Shown: positions 50,001-59,400 of the stretch, piece after piece | Layout: every line of letters begins with the position of its first letter | How positions within the stretch are numbered: position 1 is the stretch's first letter | From: Strix aluco | Taxonomy: Eukaryota; Chordata; Aves; Strigiformes; Strigidae | Assembly (NCBI RefSeq): GCF_031877795.1 | Contig: NC_133933.1 | Coordinates: 23,774,029 to 23,838,028 of the forward strand | Length of the DNA stretch: 64,000 nucleotides | Direction: 5' to 3' | The notes under the pieces: model-generated | What the model was told of the DNA's origin: nothing | Databases searched by the model: none | The model's input: the letters and a program-made list of their open reading frames with translations, nothing else | Translations under genes and position numbers: made by a program

Positions 50001-50361
50001 TCCCCGCCGCGCCGTCGGGGAAAGTTGCCGCCGCCGCGGGGTCCGTCTCGCCGGGCGAGGCGCCGGCCCGGGCGAAGCAGCGGCAGGTGGGGGGAGCGCG
50101 CCCCGCCGCCGGCAGACGCTCGCCGCGGAGCCCTCCCCGCCGGCCGCCGCGCCCGGGGCTGCGGCGCTCCTTACCCAGCCCCGGCACGAAGGTGTTGAGG
50201 AAGAGGCAGATGACAGCCACGGGGAACGGCATGTAGGGGATGGCGGCGCGCAGGGGGCCCTTCTTCTCCCGGACCTGCACCACCACCCCGCTGGAGGGGG
50301 CAGCGCCCCGGCTGGGCTCCCCGGCCGCCGCGCTCTCGCCCTCTTTGGGGAAGGGCTCCAT
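8023..50361 (-). CDS. STUM: STUM (Spec3/stum family two-pass membrane protein), spliced from four coding exons
   Basis: The coding exons are 50361-50175, 16873-16694, 10939-10931 and 8057-8023 (187+180+9+35 nt). They give 136 residues plus a TAG stop. The joined protein has a low-complexity N-terminus (1-25), a basic VREKKGPLR segment (30-38), a first hydrophobic stretch around 41-74 with the motif PYMPFP, a short loop [10 protein letters not shown] (74-83), a second hydrophobic stretch around 85-122, and the tail [12 protein letters not shown] recognise this as vertebrate STUM; from memory the human protein is about 141 residues, and the difference would lie in the N-terminal alanine-rich part. 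Drosophila stum is needed for mechanical sensing by proprioceptive neurons. The vertebrate role is poorly defined, so a plasma-membrane or neuronal role is inference. All introns are GT/AG, with phases 1, 1 and 1. Confidence 0.95.
8058..10930 (-). other. STUM: STUM intron 3
   Basis: The intron runs from the GTAAGT donor next to the microexon to the CACAG acceptor before exon 4, about 2.9 kb. In transcript orientation it begins with a GC/CpG-rich patch (10,585-10,885) and then turns AT-rich (9,300-10,550). An A-rich run lies near 10,053-10,066. The open frame at 8639-9199 (plus strand) has no recognisable domain. I see no other gene. Confidence 0.85.
10585..10885. other. GC- and CpG-rich intronic patch downstream of the STUM microexon
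   Basis: About 300 bases are clearly richer in G+C and CpG than the AT-rich DNA on either side, for example around ACGCTCTCGAGG, GGGCGAAGAACACG and AAGCGCTCGCTG. On the STUM strand it contains a UG-rich stretch (10,790-10,741) and one TGCATG (10617-10612), the core Rbfox-binding word, 314 nt past the microexon donor. It could be a splicing-control region, a small orphan CpG island or an old insertion. A coding role is not supported: the 95-156 residue frames across it are low in complexity and differ in every frame. Confidence 0.4.
10931..10939 (-). CDS. STUM: STUM microexon 3 (9 nt, codes for I-S-Q and the first base of Gly)
   Basis: On the minus strand the sequence reads ...ATCAAAG|TTTCACAAG|GTAAGTTT. 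Joined to the last A of exon 2 and the GC that opens exon 4, it reads ATT TCA CAA GGC, which is I-S-Q-G. That matches the family tail as I remember it ([15 protein letters not shown]). The donor is strong and the upstream tract is long and CU-rich. Because the exon is 9 nt and both flanking introns are phase 1, inclusion or skipping keeps the frame. Skipping gives A|GC, one serine in place of ISQG. It is far too short to appear as an open reading frame and was found from phase, splice signals and expected residues. Confidence 0.88.
10940..10998 (-). promoter_or_regulatory. STUM: CU-rich 3' splice-site tract upstream of the STUM microexon
   Basis: Read on the minus strand, the 55-odd bases before the microexon are mostly C and T: TTTCTCCCTCTCTCTTTCTTTC, a short gap, then TTCCTTTGCCTCCTTTTGTT and CACCATCAAAG. 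CTCTCT and TTCTTTC match the kind of site bound by PTBP1, a repressor of neuronal exons. The TGC at 10964-10962, about 24 nt upstream of the exon, matches the UGC motif used by SRRM4 to activate microexons. These are family-level expectations; binding is not shown. Confidence 0.5.
11621..11650. repeat. Short tandem repeat of a 10-bp unit
   Basis: TAGTTAGATT occurs twice in a row (11,621-11,640), followed by a partial third copy TCTAGTTAGG. It lies in STUM intron 2. Confidence 0.75.
12584..12601. repeat. Poly(T) run (18 T)
   Basis: This is a homopolymer in STUM intron 2. On the gene's strand it is an A run; it could be a simple slippage tract or an old retrocopy tail. No source element is clear beside it. 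Confidence 0.85.
12843..14000 (-). mobile_element. Decayed CR1 LINE fragment, minus orientation
   Basis: Read on the plus strand this looks like the complement of an avian CR1 element in the right order. Landmarks are the CCTCTGGACTCTCTCCAG block near 13,140 followed by an AGTACAGTCTCCAAAGCTGG-like block, a tract near 13,440-13,500 matching the region before the catalytic part, ATCATCAAGCCAGGAATGAA with ATACTGAACAGAGCTGG near 13,550-13,590, and a TATGTGAGACGGTGCCAGTGCCT block near 13,710. No usable open frame remains. The comparison is with CR1 from memory, so the edges are approximate. Confidence 0.5.
16305..16344. repeat. Tandem duplication of 20 bp
   Basis: GAGCGACAAAGGGCTTTCTT (16,305-16,324) is followed at once by a copy differing only in the last base (16,325-16,344). 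It lies about 350 bp inside intron 2 from exon 2. The near identity of the copies suggests a recent event. Confidence 0.9.
16694..16873 (-). CDS. STUM: STUM coding exon 2 (residues 63-122 plus one base)
   Basis: This 180-nt exon codes for the end of the first membrane segment ([12 protein letters not shown]), the loop ARTDLPDRH, and the second membrane segment from CCVFWLN through [17 protein letters not shown]. The acceptor is pyrimidine-rich and ends CCCTAG|GAACA; the first two bases complete the Gly codon begun in exon 1. The donor is a near-consensus GCAA|GTAAGTAC with GT at 16693-16692, leaving one A as the first base of the next codon. This is the most conserved part of the family and carries the identification. 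Confidence 0.96.
17725..17784. repeat. Tandem repeat, 20-bp unit, three copies
   Basis: The unit CTGGGCCCCTGGCTAACTAG repeats at 17,725, 17,745 and 17,765. The first two copies are identical and the third ends GCTAGCTGA. Each unit contains the palindrome GGGCCC. It lies about 850 bp inside intron 1 from the exon 2 acceptor. Confidence 0.93.
19766..19820. repeat. (GGA)n microsatellite
   Basis: The purine tract is built from GGA/GAG triplets with one GAA interruption near 19,804. On the STUM strand it is (TCC)n, within intron 1. It creates spurious Arg-rich and Ser-rich open frames on the two strands. Confidence 0.95.
28437..28535 (+). mobile_element. CR1 LINE 3'-end fragment
   Basis: The sequence GACCTGAGCAACCTGCTCTAG, then GGATGAGATGACCTCCTGAAGTC, TTCCAGCCTCAGC and TATTCTATGATATTG follows the order of the CR1 3' end (AACCTGGTCTAG ... 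GATGACCTC ... TTCCAACCTCAACC ... ATTCTATGAT). The copy is short and diverged. It is antisense to STUM in intron 1. Confidence 0.75.
28536..42218 (-). other. STUM: STUM intron 1, middle third
   Basis: This is mostly AT-rich noncoding DNA. It contains a possible LINE reverse-transcriptase remnant (31,230-31,850), A/T homopolymers (32,041-32,075 T-rich; 32,862-32,877 A; 39,308-39,320 A), and an AT-rich stretch at 40,440-41,310 with many homeodomain-like words. The largest open frame, 156 residues at 32,752-33,222 (minus), shows no domain that I recognise. No additional exon is supported. Confidence 0.65.
31230..31850 (+). mobile_element. Probable decayed non-LTR (LINE) reverse-transcriptase remnant
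   Basis: The plus strand is strongly pyrimidine-rich. Translated with frame changes and stops, it resembles the post-catalytic part of a LINE reverse transcriptase: [11 protein letters not shown] in place of a DxQLY-type block, then [29 protein letters not shown] in place of the usual LNxxKTELL block, and later a HTFRSP-like block. Several stops interrupt it. The family (CR1, L2 or other) cannot be fixed from memory. A plain CT-rich tract is the alternative. Confidence 0.35.
42219..42311. repeat. Long imperfect inverted repeat (29-nt arms, 35-nt loop)
   Basis: The left arm 42,219-42,247 pairs with the right arm 42,283-42,311. Of 29 positions, 27 pair, including one G-U (224/306) when read on the plus strand; one 2x2 internal mismatch lies at 238-239 against 291-292. 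The shared core is CTCCAGTTCACAG and CAGCATCT with their complements. The fold is the size of a microRNA precursor. It could also be a relic of a foldback insertion. Confidence 0.85.
42496..42924 (+). mobile_element. CR1 LINE 3' end, well preserved
   Basis: The blocks follow the avian CR1 3' end in order: TATGAGGAGCAGCTGAGGAC, GGAGGCTGAGGGGCAACCTC, GCTTCCTGAGGAGGAGAAGC, CTTCTCCCTGGTATCCAGTG, GAGGGTGGTCAAACACTGGA, GGACTAGATGATCATTGCAG, and the terminal ATTCTATTGCGTTCTAT repeat. It is truncated at its 5' end, as most CR1 copies are. Near 42,773 it lacks a few bases compared with the usual AGAGGTGGTC wording. It lies antisense to STUM in intron 1 and is the least diverged element in the window. 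Confidence 0.9.
42925..49499 (-). other. STUM: STUM intron 1, 5' part outside the CpG island
   Basis: This is AT-rich noncoding DNA with an A run of 19 at 44,829-44,847 and smaller A runs at 45,330 and 48,125. The pyrimidine-rich stretch 43,560-43,810 gives a charged 78-residue minus-strand frame with no recognisable domain. No exon signal that I can support is present. Confidence 0.65.
44829..44847. repeat. Poly(A) run (19 A)
   Basis: This is a homopolymer in STUM intron 1, followed by GGAGG. No parent retroelement is evident upstream, so a simple slippage tract is as likely as an old retrocopy tail. Confidence 0.85.
49977..49996. repeat. (TGCC)5 short tandem repeat
   Basis: Five copies of TGCC lie within the CpG island, in the first 200 bp of STUM intron 1. 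They translate as repeated Leu-Pro-Ala-Cys in one plus-strand frame, which is not coding. Confidence 0.9.
50175..50361 (-). CDS. STUM: STUM coding exon 1 (residues 1-62 plus one base)
   Basis: The start is the ATG at 50361-50359. It has G at -3 and G at +4, a strong Kozak context, and it opens the family-like sequence [10 protein letters not shown]. The exon codes for the variable N-terminus, the basic VREKKGPLR segment and most of the first membrane stretch, ending ...NTFVPGL plus the first base of Gly63. The donor reads CTGG|GTAAGG, with GT at 50174-50173. The frame stays open upstream to another in-frame ATG at 50553, but the extra 64 residues are Arg-rich, low in complexity and unlike the family, so I take them as 5' UTR. 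The exon lies inside the CpG island. Confidence 0.95.
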
Positions 50362-53300
50362 GGCCGGCGCGGCGCGGGCGCGGCCGAGGGTGGCGGTGCC
50401 CCGGCGGGCTCCCAGCTCCCGCCGCCGCCGCGCGCGCTCCCGCCGCCGCCGCGCGCGGCCCCGCCTGCGCGCCCGCCCGGGTGCCTCCCCCCGCTCCCGC
50501 CGCGCGGACCCTCCCCTCGCCGGCTCCCGCCGCAGTTCCCGCCCCGCCGGCACCGTCCCCCGTCCCCGGTCCCCCGTCCCGTCCCCCCGGGCCCGGCCCC
50601 CCGCCTCGGCTCACCCCGCGGTCGGTCACCGGGCGGTGTCGGTGGGCAATGCCCCCGCGCGGCCGGGGCGGTGCGAGCAGAGCCGCCGCGAAGTGAGGAG
50701 AGGGGGCGAGGGGCTGCTGGGTTTGGTCTTTGGGAAGGGGAAAAGCCGTTTCAAGACGAGAGAGAGTGAAAAATAATGCCCTGTGCGGTTTTAAAAATAG
50801 CTGCGCTCCGAAGGTGTAAGAAAAGGTGTAAATTAAACCCACACTCATTGTTTGAAAAAGCCTGCTGTAAGGGGGAAGAGGAGGAAGAGGGAGGAGAGCC
50901 ACGGGAATTAGAAGGAACTGAAGAGAAAAATATACCCCTGAAAAGCTAATCGCAGTTTGGGACGGTGTGAAAATGTATCTTAATTCACATCAGTACCGCT
51001 AGATGAAATATCCCTTTGTAGGGCTGGTAATTATTGTTCGGTACACAGTTTAATGGATGAAACGGTAATAGAACTTGATCGTGTCTGTAGTCAGAAAGGA
51101 TGACGGGGCTGGTCATTGCAGATAGGGTTCAGCAGAGAAAACAGGAAAAATATTAAAGGCGTTAATCCTCATATAAAATGTAAGTGTGACACACGTACAG
51201 GATTTTTGCATGAGAGAGAGAGGGTAGCCTGGTCCCGTTGTGCATTTCAAAGCTGTAATTTTGCCGAGGAATTCCTGCTAGGGGTCTAGACCCCAACACA
51301 GAATCGTGAAGTACTTTATGTGTGCCACTGGAATGGCACCTGGCAAATGCAGGATTCAACAGCTGAATCGATTTCAGTACAAATTAGTACAACGAAAAAG
51401 TTAGGTGAGCTAAATGACACGGATGCAGAATCCTGTTCCTAGATTATATGTTTTAAAATTTTTCTAATAGCTGGGTCCTGAACCGTAAAAACATAGACAT
51501 CCCATGTAAAATCTCTTATTTTTAACAACAGGTTTTCTTTGCTTATCTTCCGAGTGCCTTTCATCTAAAATATCTTCTGACTTCTTTTTGATTAAACACA
51601 GTTTAGACATGTTTCTGGACCATATTACCCAACCTGGCTTGGCTAATTTTTTTTTTAGGGTGACATCTATTTCCATCAAAATAGTTCATGACAGCCTATC
51701 ATATCCCCTCGACATAAAGCTGTTGGAGGGCTGCACCTTCCTCTTGGAAAGATCTGATGAATCTTTCCATGATAGACATGAATTCTATCTTTCCCTGCTG
51801 GTTGATCAAATTACAGTCAGATGAGAAATCTTTATGGCATGAATATTGACTAACTAGAGCCTGTACTAAGCAGAATCCACAGCTGGAACACTATCAATAA
51901 CTTGTAGTGATATAATTCTCTAGACTCAACCAGATGAGGAACTGATAAAGGTTCTGGAAATCGTGTGTGGGCGAGCCCACATTACCTACACTTAAAGCAA
52001 GCAAAAGGCCATGGTGAGAATAGCCCAAATAGAAAATCAAAGACTAAGATTAATTAAAACAATATTTTGTCAGAAATACTTAATAACAGGTTGTGCTTTT
52101 ATGAAACATTTCCTTGGAAGATCTCAAAGCATTTGACAAATGTGAGTTAATTAATTTACTACTTCAAGATTAGTTGGCAATATGTAAGGCTTACTCTACC
52201 CGCTATTAAAATGCAGCCACTTCTAGACTGAACTGCATCATTAATTCTGCGCTGCCGGCGTTCATGGAAGTTCTCAGGCGCCTAAGGCAAAAGTTATGAC
52301 TGGCTCCGAGTGTATTAAAGATACCATCGTGTAACAAGTTGTGACATTTCCAAGCTTCTCTAAACAAGTGAATTGGTGGCAACATTAGTCTGCTGTGATT
52401 GTTCCGTGCTCCTCCAGTGGTGCGTGATAACCATGCAAACCGTCTCGTGCTGAGCACCCGTGTGCTGCATGCTTCACCATTACTCAGGAGACAAGAATCT
52501 ATGTGCTGGAGAGCTTAAGTGAAGTAGTTAATGAAAAAGTATGCCGGGACCTAGGTAAAAAAATGTGACCCAGCACTGAATTTTTTTGAGGAAAATAAGG
52601 TTATCACTTATAAAAAGTAGTAATATTTGTGAGTATTAAGAATACTAAGATTTCTTAAAATCTGATCTTTGAAATATTCATTTCACTTCTCAGCATAAGA
52701 ACAGCTCACAGAACCAATACACCTAACGTTATTTGTCTTTAGCTGAGACAAAAAATGGTCAAAAACAAAACAAACCTGAATGCACAGTGGTGTTTCAGAC
52801 TGCAGAACTGTATTGACACACATGCATCCTTCCCAAGCCTTCTCCAGCCTTCTCTCCATAGTGCTGCAGGAGGTAAGCACTGTAGAACTGAAGACAAGCT
52901 TTGCAGCTGTGCCTCAAGGGCGGGCATTTACTGGTCTTAAATTGAGATACCAAACATCCAGGAGATTAAGGTAAGAGAGTAGGCATTGCAGTTGACCCAG
53001 GTGGCAAGAAGACTGCAGGACCTCCTGCAGATGGGTGGGCCTTCTACGCTGTTGTAGCTCTTCAAACCAAAGAAGTCTGGCCTCTGATTTCCTCTAGTCT
53101 TGAAAAGAGTACCTATAGTTGCCAGGTCCTTGATTAGCAAGCATGGAGAGAGAGCCTGTTTGTGAAACAGCCATGTGTCAGTGCTGTCAAGACTTAAGAT
53201 GGACCTTCTGACTGACAGAAGCTGGTGGTCTTACTGCCTTTGTGGTTGGTTATACTGCATGTGGACATTGCTGCGGGAAGTATATGCTGGAGCTTTGATC

Positions 53301-56300
53301 GGTATCCTGAGAGTTTTATATGAGTCAGGCCTGGAGGAGTCCAACATGTGGCTCATGGCCACCAAATTCCCAGAGAAGGCTAATCTAGCTGGGAGCACGG
53401 GAAGGCATTTATGTTACGGTCACAAGCTGACTTTTGAGGAGCTGCGATATGAGATTTTATAATGGGAGATTATCCCTTTGTTGGGTTTCCACAGTGTATA
53501 AACAAGGTGTATCTCAAACATTTTGCAGGTATGGGCATTTCTAGTTAATACACTAAAGGGTAAGGGAAGTGCCCTCAGGCCAAGGGGAAGTTCAAGATTA
53601 GCTGGTTGTATGAGTTTGCCCTGCTGTTGTAGAATAACTTTTTCTTCTTTCCCTGCTTGCACTAGTGTTTAAGTTGTTGTTATGCAGTCAACGGAGAATT
53701 AGAGACCCTACAACAGGAAAGGATGGTGCTTCTTTGTTACCGTGTTCTGAGGACTGGGCACGCTACAGTTTGCCTCTGACTTTGAAAGGGAGAAAACCTG
53801 CAAACTGAATACCAGTGACATACCTACAGTAACCAGGGGTCCATCGCTTTGAAATACACCCCGCTCCTGAGCATGTTAAGAGAGATACAAAAATAAACAC
53901 AAGCACAAATCAAATTAGAAGTGTTATTAACAAAGACAGTAAGGAGTCAAGCAGAACTGCTGCTCCCCTGGGCGCAGGAGGAGCCCTGCAGCCTGCGCTC
54001 CAGTACACCACTGTAAATCCAGTGCTGCTCCACATACTCTAACTGAAAGCAGAGTCTGGTTCATGGAGTCCAGCTTTCTCCTAACAGAAGAGATCAATTA
54101 ATTCCATTCACGTGCAGGAGGTTAGAGTTATTGGATCACAGATGTGACAGTGTCGTTAACAAATCCATTGTATCAGCTGACAACAGGGCTGGGGAGCCCT
54201 GTTTCTTCACAGAGACAAACGTACCTCTGTGCAGATGAACGGTTTATTCATTCAGTACCACTTGTGGCCCATGTAGACTGTTCTGATGGGACTGTCATGG
54301 CACTGAGACCTCATAAACTTTTTCCATCTGACAGATGTCAGACAGTTATATGTGGCTGGGTTTGACTCAGTGGGCTCTTCAAATGAGAACTATGCTTATT
54401 GCTGTCCTAGTGCATGGGTATATCCTGCGCACACAAGACTCCTGACTACTTTTGTTACAGACTTTAAAGGGACATTAAAAAAAAAAAAGCTGAAGTGGAT
54501 TCTTTGTGCCCAGCTGGCACCAATTCCAGTGGGAGCAATAGTAGCCTCTTGTTTATTAATCCATCTTCTGTTACATGAGTTTGTCAAAATAACAGGAAAT
54601 CTTATTCTTTCCATAAATTTCTATTAGCCTAAGACTTTTAATGGTGGCATTTGCAGCTGTGTGCTGTGATGTCTTGAGAGTATGTGATGATACCAAGATC
54701 ACCAAGAAATGCTTTGGATACCAGCACAAATCTGTTCCCCTAGCTCCTTCCTTCCTTTCCAGGCTTCATCATTACGGCCTGTGCACAACCAATAGCAGTC
54801 ATTTCTAGGAAGCATGAGCATCTTATCACTGACAGTCCTCATGTTTTAATGCACGTAGCTGATTTCCTTTCTTCCCAGATCATAGTCTCCGTGCAGTTGT
54901 TCTTCCTCCAAACAGTTTTGGACTGTTGTACATCGACCTCGCGTGTCTGTGCCAAGCTCTGTAACATCCCCTAACCTTGCCCAATGTGAACTGTATAGCT
55001 CAGAGAGAGAAGATCTACAGTAAGTAAATCCTCCCAATATAGAAACTGGAAACAGATAGTTGGGAAAATCTGTCCCTATCATAACATGACAAGGCAGGTG
55101 AGGAAAGAGGAAGGGCAATAGTAGTAGACATACTGGGGTGGCCCAAAGCAATTCTGCAAGCACAAATTTGTCTCCCCGACCCCCATTCTGAGTCATGCAC
55201 TCTTGCCCTGAAGGTAGAGTGGATACCCCAGTCACAATGGCTGCAATTCGCCGTGTAAGGAGCCCAAGCATAACAGCACCCATTAAATAAGCAATGATGC
55301 TGAAAGGCACATGGTTCTTCTCTACTGTGTTTCACTTTTGAAGTCCGGTGCCAGCCACGAGGGCTTCTCCCACATAAGCACGTCAGACTTGTCTATCAGT
55401 GTCTTGTTATGGAAAATGCATTCTAGCAGCAAGTTAAATGTCAGTTGTCTTGGATTTTGAGAAGAGAGGTGACCTTAAGCTAGAGCAGCTAGCTCAGGGT
55501 TTGTACTTTAAATTCTCTAGTCTCAGTCTTCTCACATTCCAGGTTTTCTAAGAAATGTGAGATATGAACAGAAATCTGGAGTTCGGTCCCTTGATGACTG
55601 CATCCCAGCTTTAGGTTTGGGTCTGTCTCTGGTTCAGTTGCTTGTTGCTGTCTTAGACTAGTATGACTTAGGTTTATTGTCAGTCTGCATCTGTCTAAAT
55701 GGTATGGCAGCACCTCTAGCACAATCCCTAGAAGTTCAGAGATTCATTCTAGAATTTACTTGTGACTGTTACAGGTTAACAAAGATATTAACCTGCAGTA
55801 GTGTCAGACAGCTGCATCATGTAAGATAAAGAAAGCAACCTGACTAGAATCTATTTCTACCCTACTGGTCCACTAACACCAACTGCTTGTCAAATGGAAG
55901 TCCTTTGCTCTGAATCATATCCTGTTGATAATTCTCTGCCACTGAAATAATGGTCTTTGTCTTTCTTTTCCCTGTCGTGTCTTTTGGTGGGAATGGACCT
56001 GAATGACAAAATTTAGAGGTAGATCTTAATTCACCTCCAAACATCGCTCAGAAACTGTAGGGAAGAAAAGGAGTGACTTCGTTTGGCCCCTGCTCTATTA
56101 ATTTCACATTATCTGTATTTTTTCTCATTTCATTTCTGTCACTGAAACAAATGTACTTATGGAAAACATCAGGGAGGCTGTAGATTTCTACTGTTACACC
56201 AGCAGCCACCAGTGTCACATGTGGTGATCTTGTGGCACTGGCTATTTGCTTTGCCGCTGATTATTTTTTAAGTCTTGAATGTCTCTGTCCCCATTTGAGC

Positions 56301-56383
56301 TTATGGAGATTAACTGTTGAAAAGTTCCTTTCTCTTCTTTCTCCTAGTGTCATCTCATTTCCCCCTTTTATGGCCCCTTTCTC

Positions 56384-56438
56384 TGGACTAGATGATCTTC
56401 AAGGTCCTTTCCAACCTAGATGATTCTGTGATTCTGTG
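56384..56438 (+). mobile_element. CR1 LINE extreme 3'-end fragment
   Basis: TGGACTAGATGATCTTCAAGG, then TCCTTTCCAACC, and the doubled terminal repeat GATTCTGTGATTCTGTG are diagnostic of the CR1 3' end. Only about 55 bp remain, a typical 5'-truncated insertion. Confidence 0.88.
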
Positions 56439-59400
56439 AAACTTTCTACCTTGCAACATAGCACAGACCACTTTGTTATTCACCTAGCGTTCCTGTACGC
56501 TTCCATCCTGTTCTTTATTTGAGCAGTCTTCTCTCCAGCATGAACTAAGTATTGATCACAGGCATTATATGGTGCTCCTGGGAATTCACTTTTTGAAACT
56601 GTGGGCAGGACAAAGTTTCTAGGAGCTAACTCTTGTGACATTTAGTATCCTGGATTATTCAGTCGTCTTACAGCATGGTTCAGTAGATCAGTGCTTGGAA
56701 ATGCCCATGGCTTGCTGTTTTAAACCATTTGTGTTTTCCAGGCCCATTCCTACACCTCACAAATACAGTCTCCTTTTTTCCCTCTTTCCCACTGGTCACA
56801 ATCTCCTTGCCCAACCAGTCCCAGTGTCTCCACATGATGATCCATTTTTCTCCTTCTGCTTTGTGTCATAGCTTCCAGTACCAGCCTTACTCAAACACTG
56901 CCAGGTTCTGGCTGTCTGCCAGGATGAGACCCTGTTCTTTCTCCCCTTCAACAACTTTTATCCTCCTTGCAGTGCGATAGTTTGCAGGAGGACTTAGAAC
57001 AGACAGGCACATTTTTGTAATTTCTTTTGCCATATTCTGGTCCATCTACAGCAGTTTAGAACTGCCACAAGTCCGGTCCATTGCATTTAAGGGGCTTTAC
57101 CCAAATCAGTCCAGTTTACCTAACAGCCATGTAAGTTCCCTACTGCAGTCAGTGGAGAGGCAGAGCCTCACATCTTCCAGGAATGATCAAGTTTGCTTAA
57201 GTTGAGCGTCTATTTCTCTGGTTAAGACTGGGAGGAACCAGTAGGAAATATTAGGTATCTTCATCTGTTTCTGCTGCTCCCTTTTTGGAGGACAAACATT
57301 TAACGGTTTAGTACATTTCACACAAAGTAGAACCAAGTATCTGTGTGTTCAATTTCCTGGGTAAGTATATTCTGCCAGAGACTATTATTTAAAATCTGAA
57401 TGCTGTTCTCACCATGTAAGATTAAATTAGTCATGCTCTGATCATGGCTTCTCTGAGGGACCTAGGCAGAGTTCAGAAGACTAAAATAAACTACAGCAGA
57501 ACTGCAGGTGGGAGAGAGATACCAGTCTCCATAGAGGAGCACTAATGAGTAGCAACAAGCAACTAAAATTACGTAATAAGGAAATACTGTGTCTGTGTAG
57601 TGAAACACCTCTAAATTTAGGTGCCTGAAAGATTAAGCAGTCCTGAAAGGTAAGTGGGAATGCTACTATTACCGTGCAGATTTTAGTGGGTTTAGGATAT
57701 CTGAGTTACAACTTAAAGCAATGTTTGGACAGACCAGATTCCCTTCTTTGTGCACTTGGATTGACCCCCTCAAGGTCACTGTTCTTGGACATATTTTCTA
57801 GTATGAGTGTGAGATGAGACAAGAGCCTTTAGTGTACAGATTGCTTCTTTCAGACTATGTCTGAGGGAGTCAAATTATGATCTGTGACTTGAGAACAAAA
57901 TCAGTCTATCAGGTAAACTACTGCAAAGCCGTCATGCTCTGCCTTAAATGAAATTACTCCTCAGATCAAATTTTTTGCCACTTATATAATACTTTTTATT
58001 TCTCAATAAAAGCTGGTTCAGACAAGATTAAATGTTATGTATTGTAAGACAGCCTCTTCAGAAAGCTGTGAAATAGAACAACATATGCTGCTCCCCTTTC
58101 TTGAGATTTGCTTGAATCATGATGCCGACAGAGGCTGATTTGCCAGCATACATAAATTTTGATCCTGGAGAAAGGTACCCATCTATTTGACAGCTGTGAG
58201 GAATGAAATCCTCTATTTACCAACACAAGAACAGTGGAAAAGCATGCTTTTCTCATACTGTTCTACCCCTTACCTGGAGGGACCAATTTTAGAAATGAGT
58301 TAGAAGTCCAGAAGTATGAGCTATTCAGTCCTTGTTTCTCTGCTACTGTTGCATATAGCTTTGTAGGTCTCGGCTGGATGGAAATCAGCAGCTACTGTGA
58401 CATAGGTCACATCTGAACAGGTGTAAGCCGTAAGCGCTTCTGGTTAGCTCAGGATTTCCAATGGGATGGGGAGTTTCATGCGTGGAGTACAAAAAGTTTT
58501 ATATTCTCTTAAACATGGCTGCCTGGGCTCTGGTCCACGTTGAAGGCTTTTGTCCAGCGCTTTGTGGGACAGCAGCAGGTCTCTGGTCTGTTCCTAAGCG
58601 TAGATATCCTCACAGGAGTTTAACAGTTTCAACCAGACTTGCTGAGAACAGACGAAGGGTTTTGCCTGAGGAACCCTTTCAAGAGGGAGAGGTTTTATCT
58701 ATGCACTGTCAAGTACTTATTGCAACGTGAACATTCTCTGATGCTGCCAAGTCTTTCTCTCTCTTATGAGCAAGTAGGGAACTTAATTTTCTGAGACTGT
58801 ACTCGTTCATTTTGTGAATACTACATTGACATGCAACAGAGTGCTACAAACTGTAGCGATGTTCCATAGCTATTAGAAATTAAAATAGGAGAAAAATGGT
58901 ATTTTTAAGCTTGTTCAGCAAAAGAAGAAATTGCAAAGCTTTGCTTGAAGCATAATGCACCCAACTAATGTTGGCAAGAGTTGGGAGTGGAAAAATGAAG
59001 ATTGTCATAATCAGGAAGGCAATAATGACAGAAGCTGCTTCTCAGGCAATGGAAGCTGATACTAGCAGCATGCAGAGGGACTGAACGTCCTGTTGTAAGT
59101 GGTCTCAAGGAAGGACTGTGGGAGGGAGGCTGGTTCCTCATTTGTTTTAGCAATTCATCTAACTGTAAAAGAGTTCTTGAGCTATAGGTGCGCTATCAGT
59201 TTAAACCACTGCTTCCTAAGATATATTTGTTTTCTTCCTGAGATCCATCCACTTCTTTTCTGTCTCTCCTCCTGGAGCTGGAAGATTACTTTAACTTATT
59301 CCTTGGCATAGAGAAACACCTACTTAAATTCCTTTTAATCTAGAATGGGATTAATATTGCATTTGCTGATCTCCTTGTGAGTTATTCTTGCCCACAGGAA

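Larger units (their letters stand above)
49500..50740. promoter_or_regulatory. STUM: CpG island with the STUM promoter, 5' UTR and exon 1
   Basis: About 1.2 kb is extremely GC-rich and dense in CpG, in sharp contrast to AT-rich DNA on both sides. It covers the sequence upstream of the STUM ATG (50,362 onward), exon 1 and the first 670 bp of intron 1. Several GGGCGG/CCGCCC-type words fit a TATA-less CpG-island promoter; no TATA box is clear, so the transcription start cannot be fixed. All the long open frames here on both strands (up to 433 residues) are artefacts of the base composition, apart from the exon 1 part. Confidence 0.85.

Noticed and set aside
49252..50553. 433-residue minus-strand open frame
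   Set aside because: Only the part coding for STUM exon 1 (50361-50175) is real. The frame runs on past a consensus donor into GC-rich intron, and upstream into Arg-rich 5' sequence.
49621..50769. 382-residue plus-strand open frame over the CpG island
   Set aside because: It is Pro/Ala/Arg-rich with no domain. Frames of similar length occur in every frame of this GC-rich block, and it is antisense to STUM exon 1.
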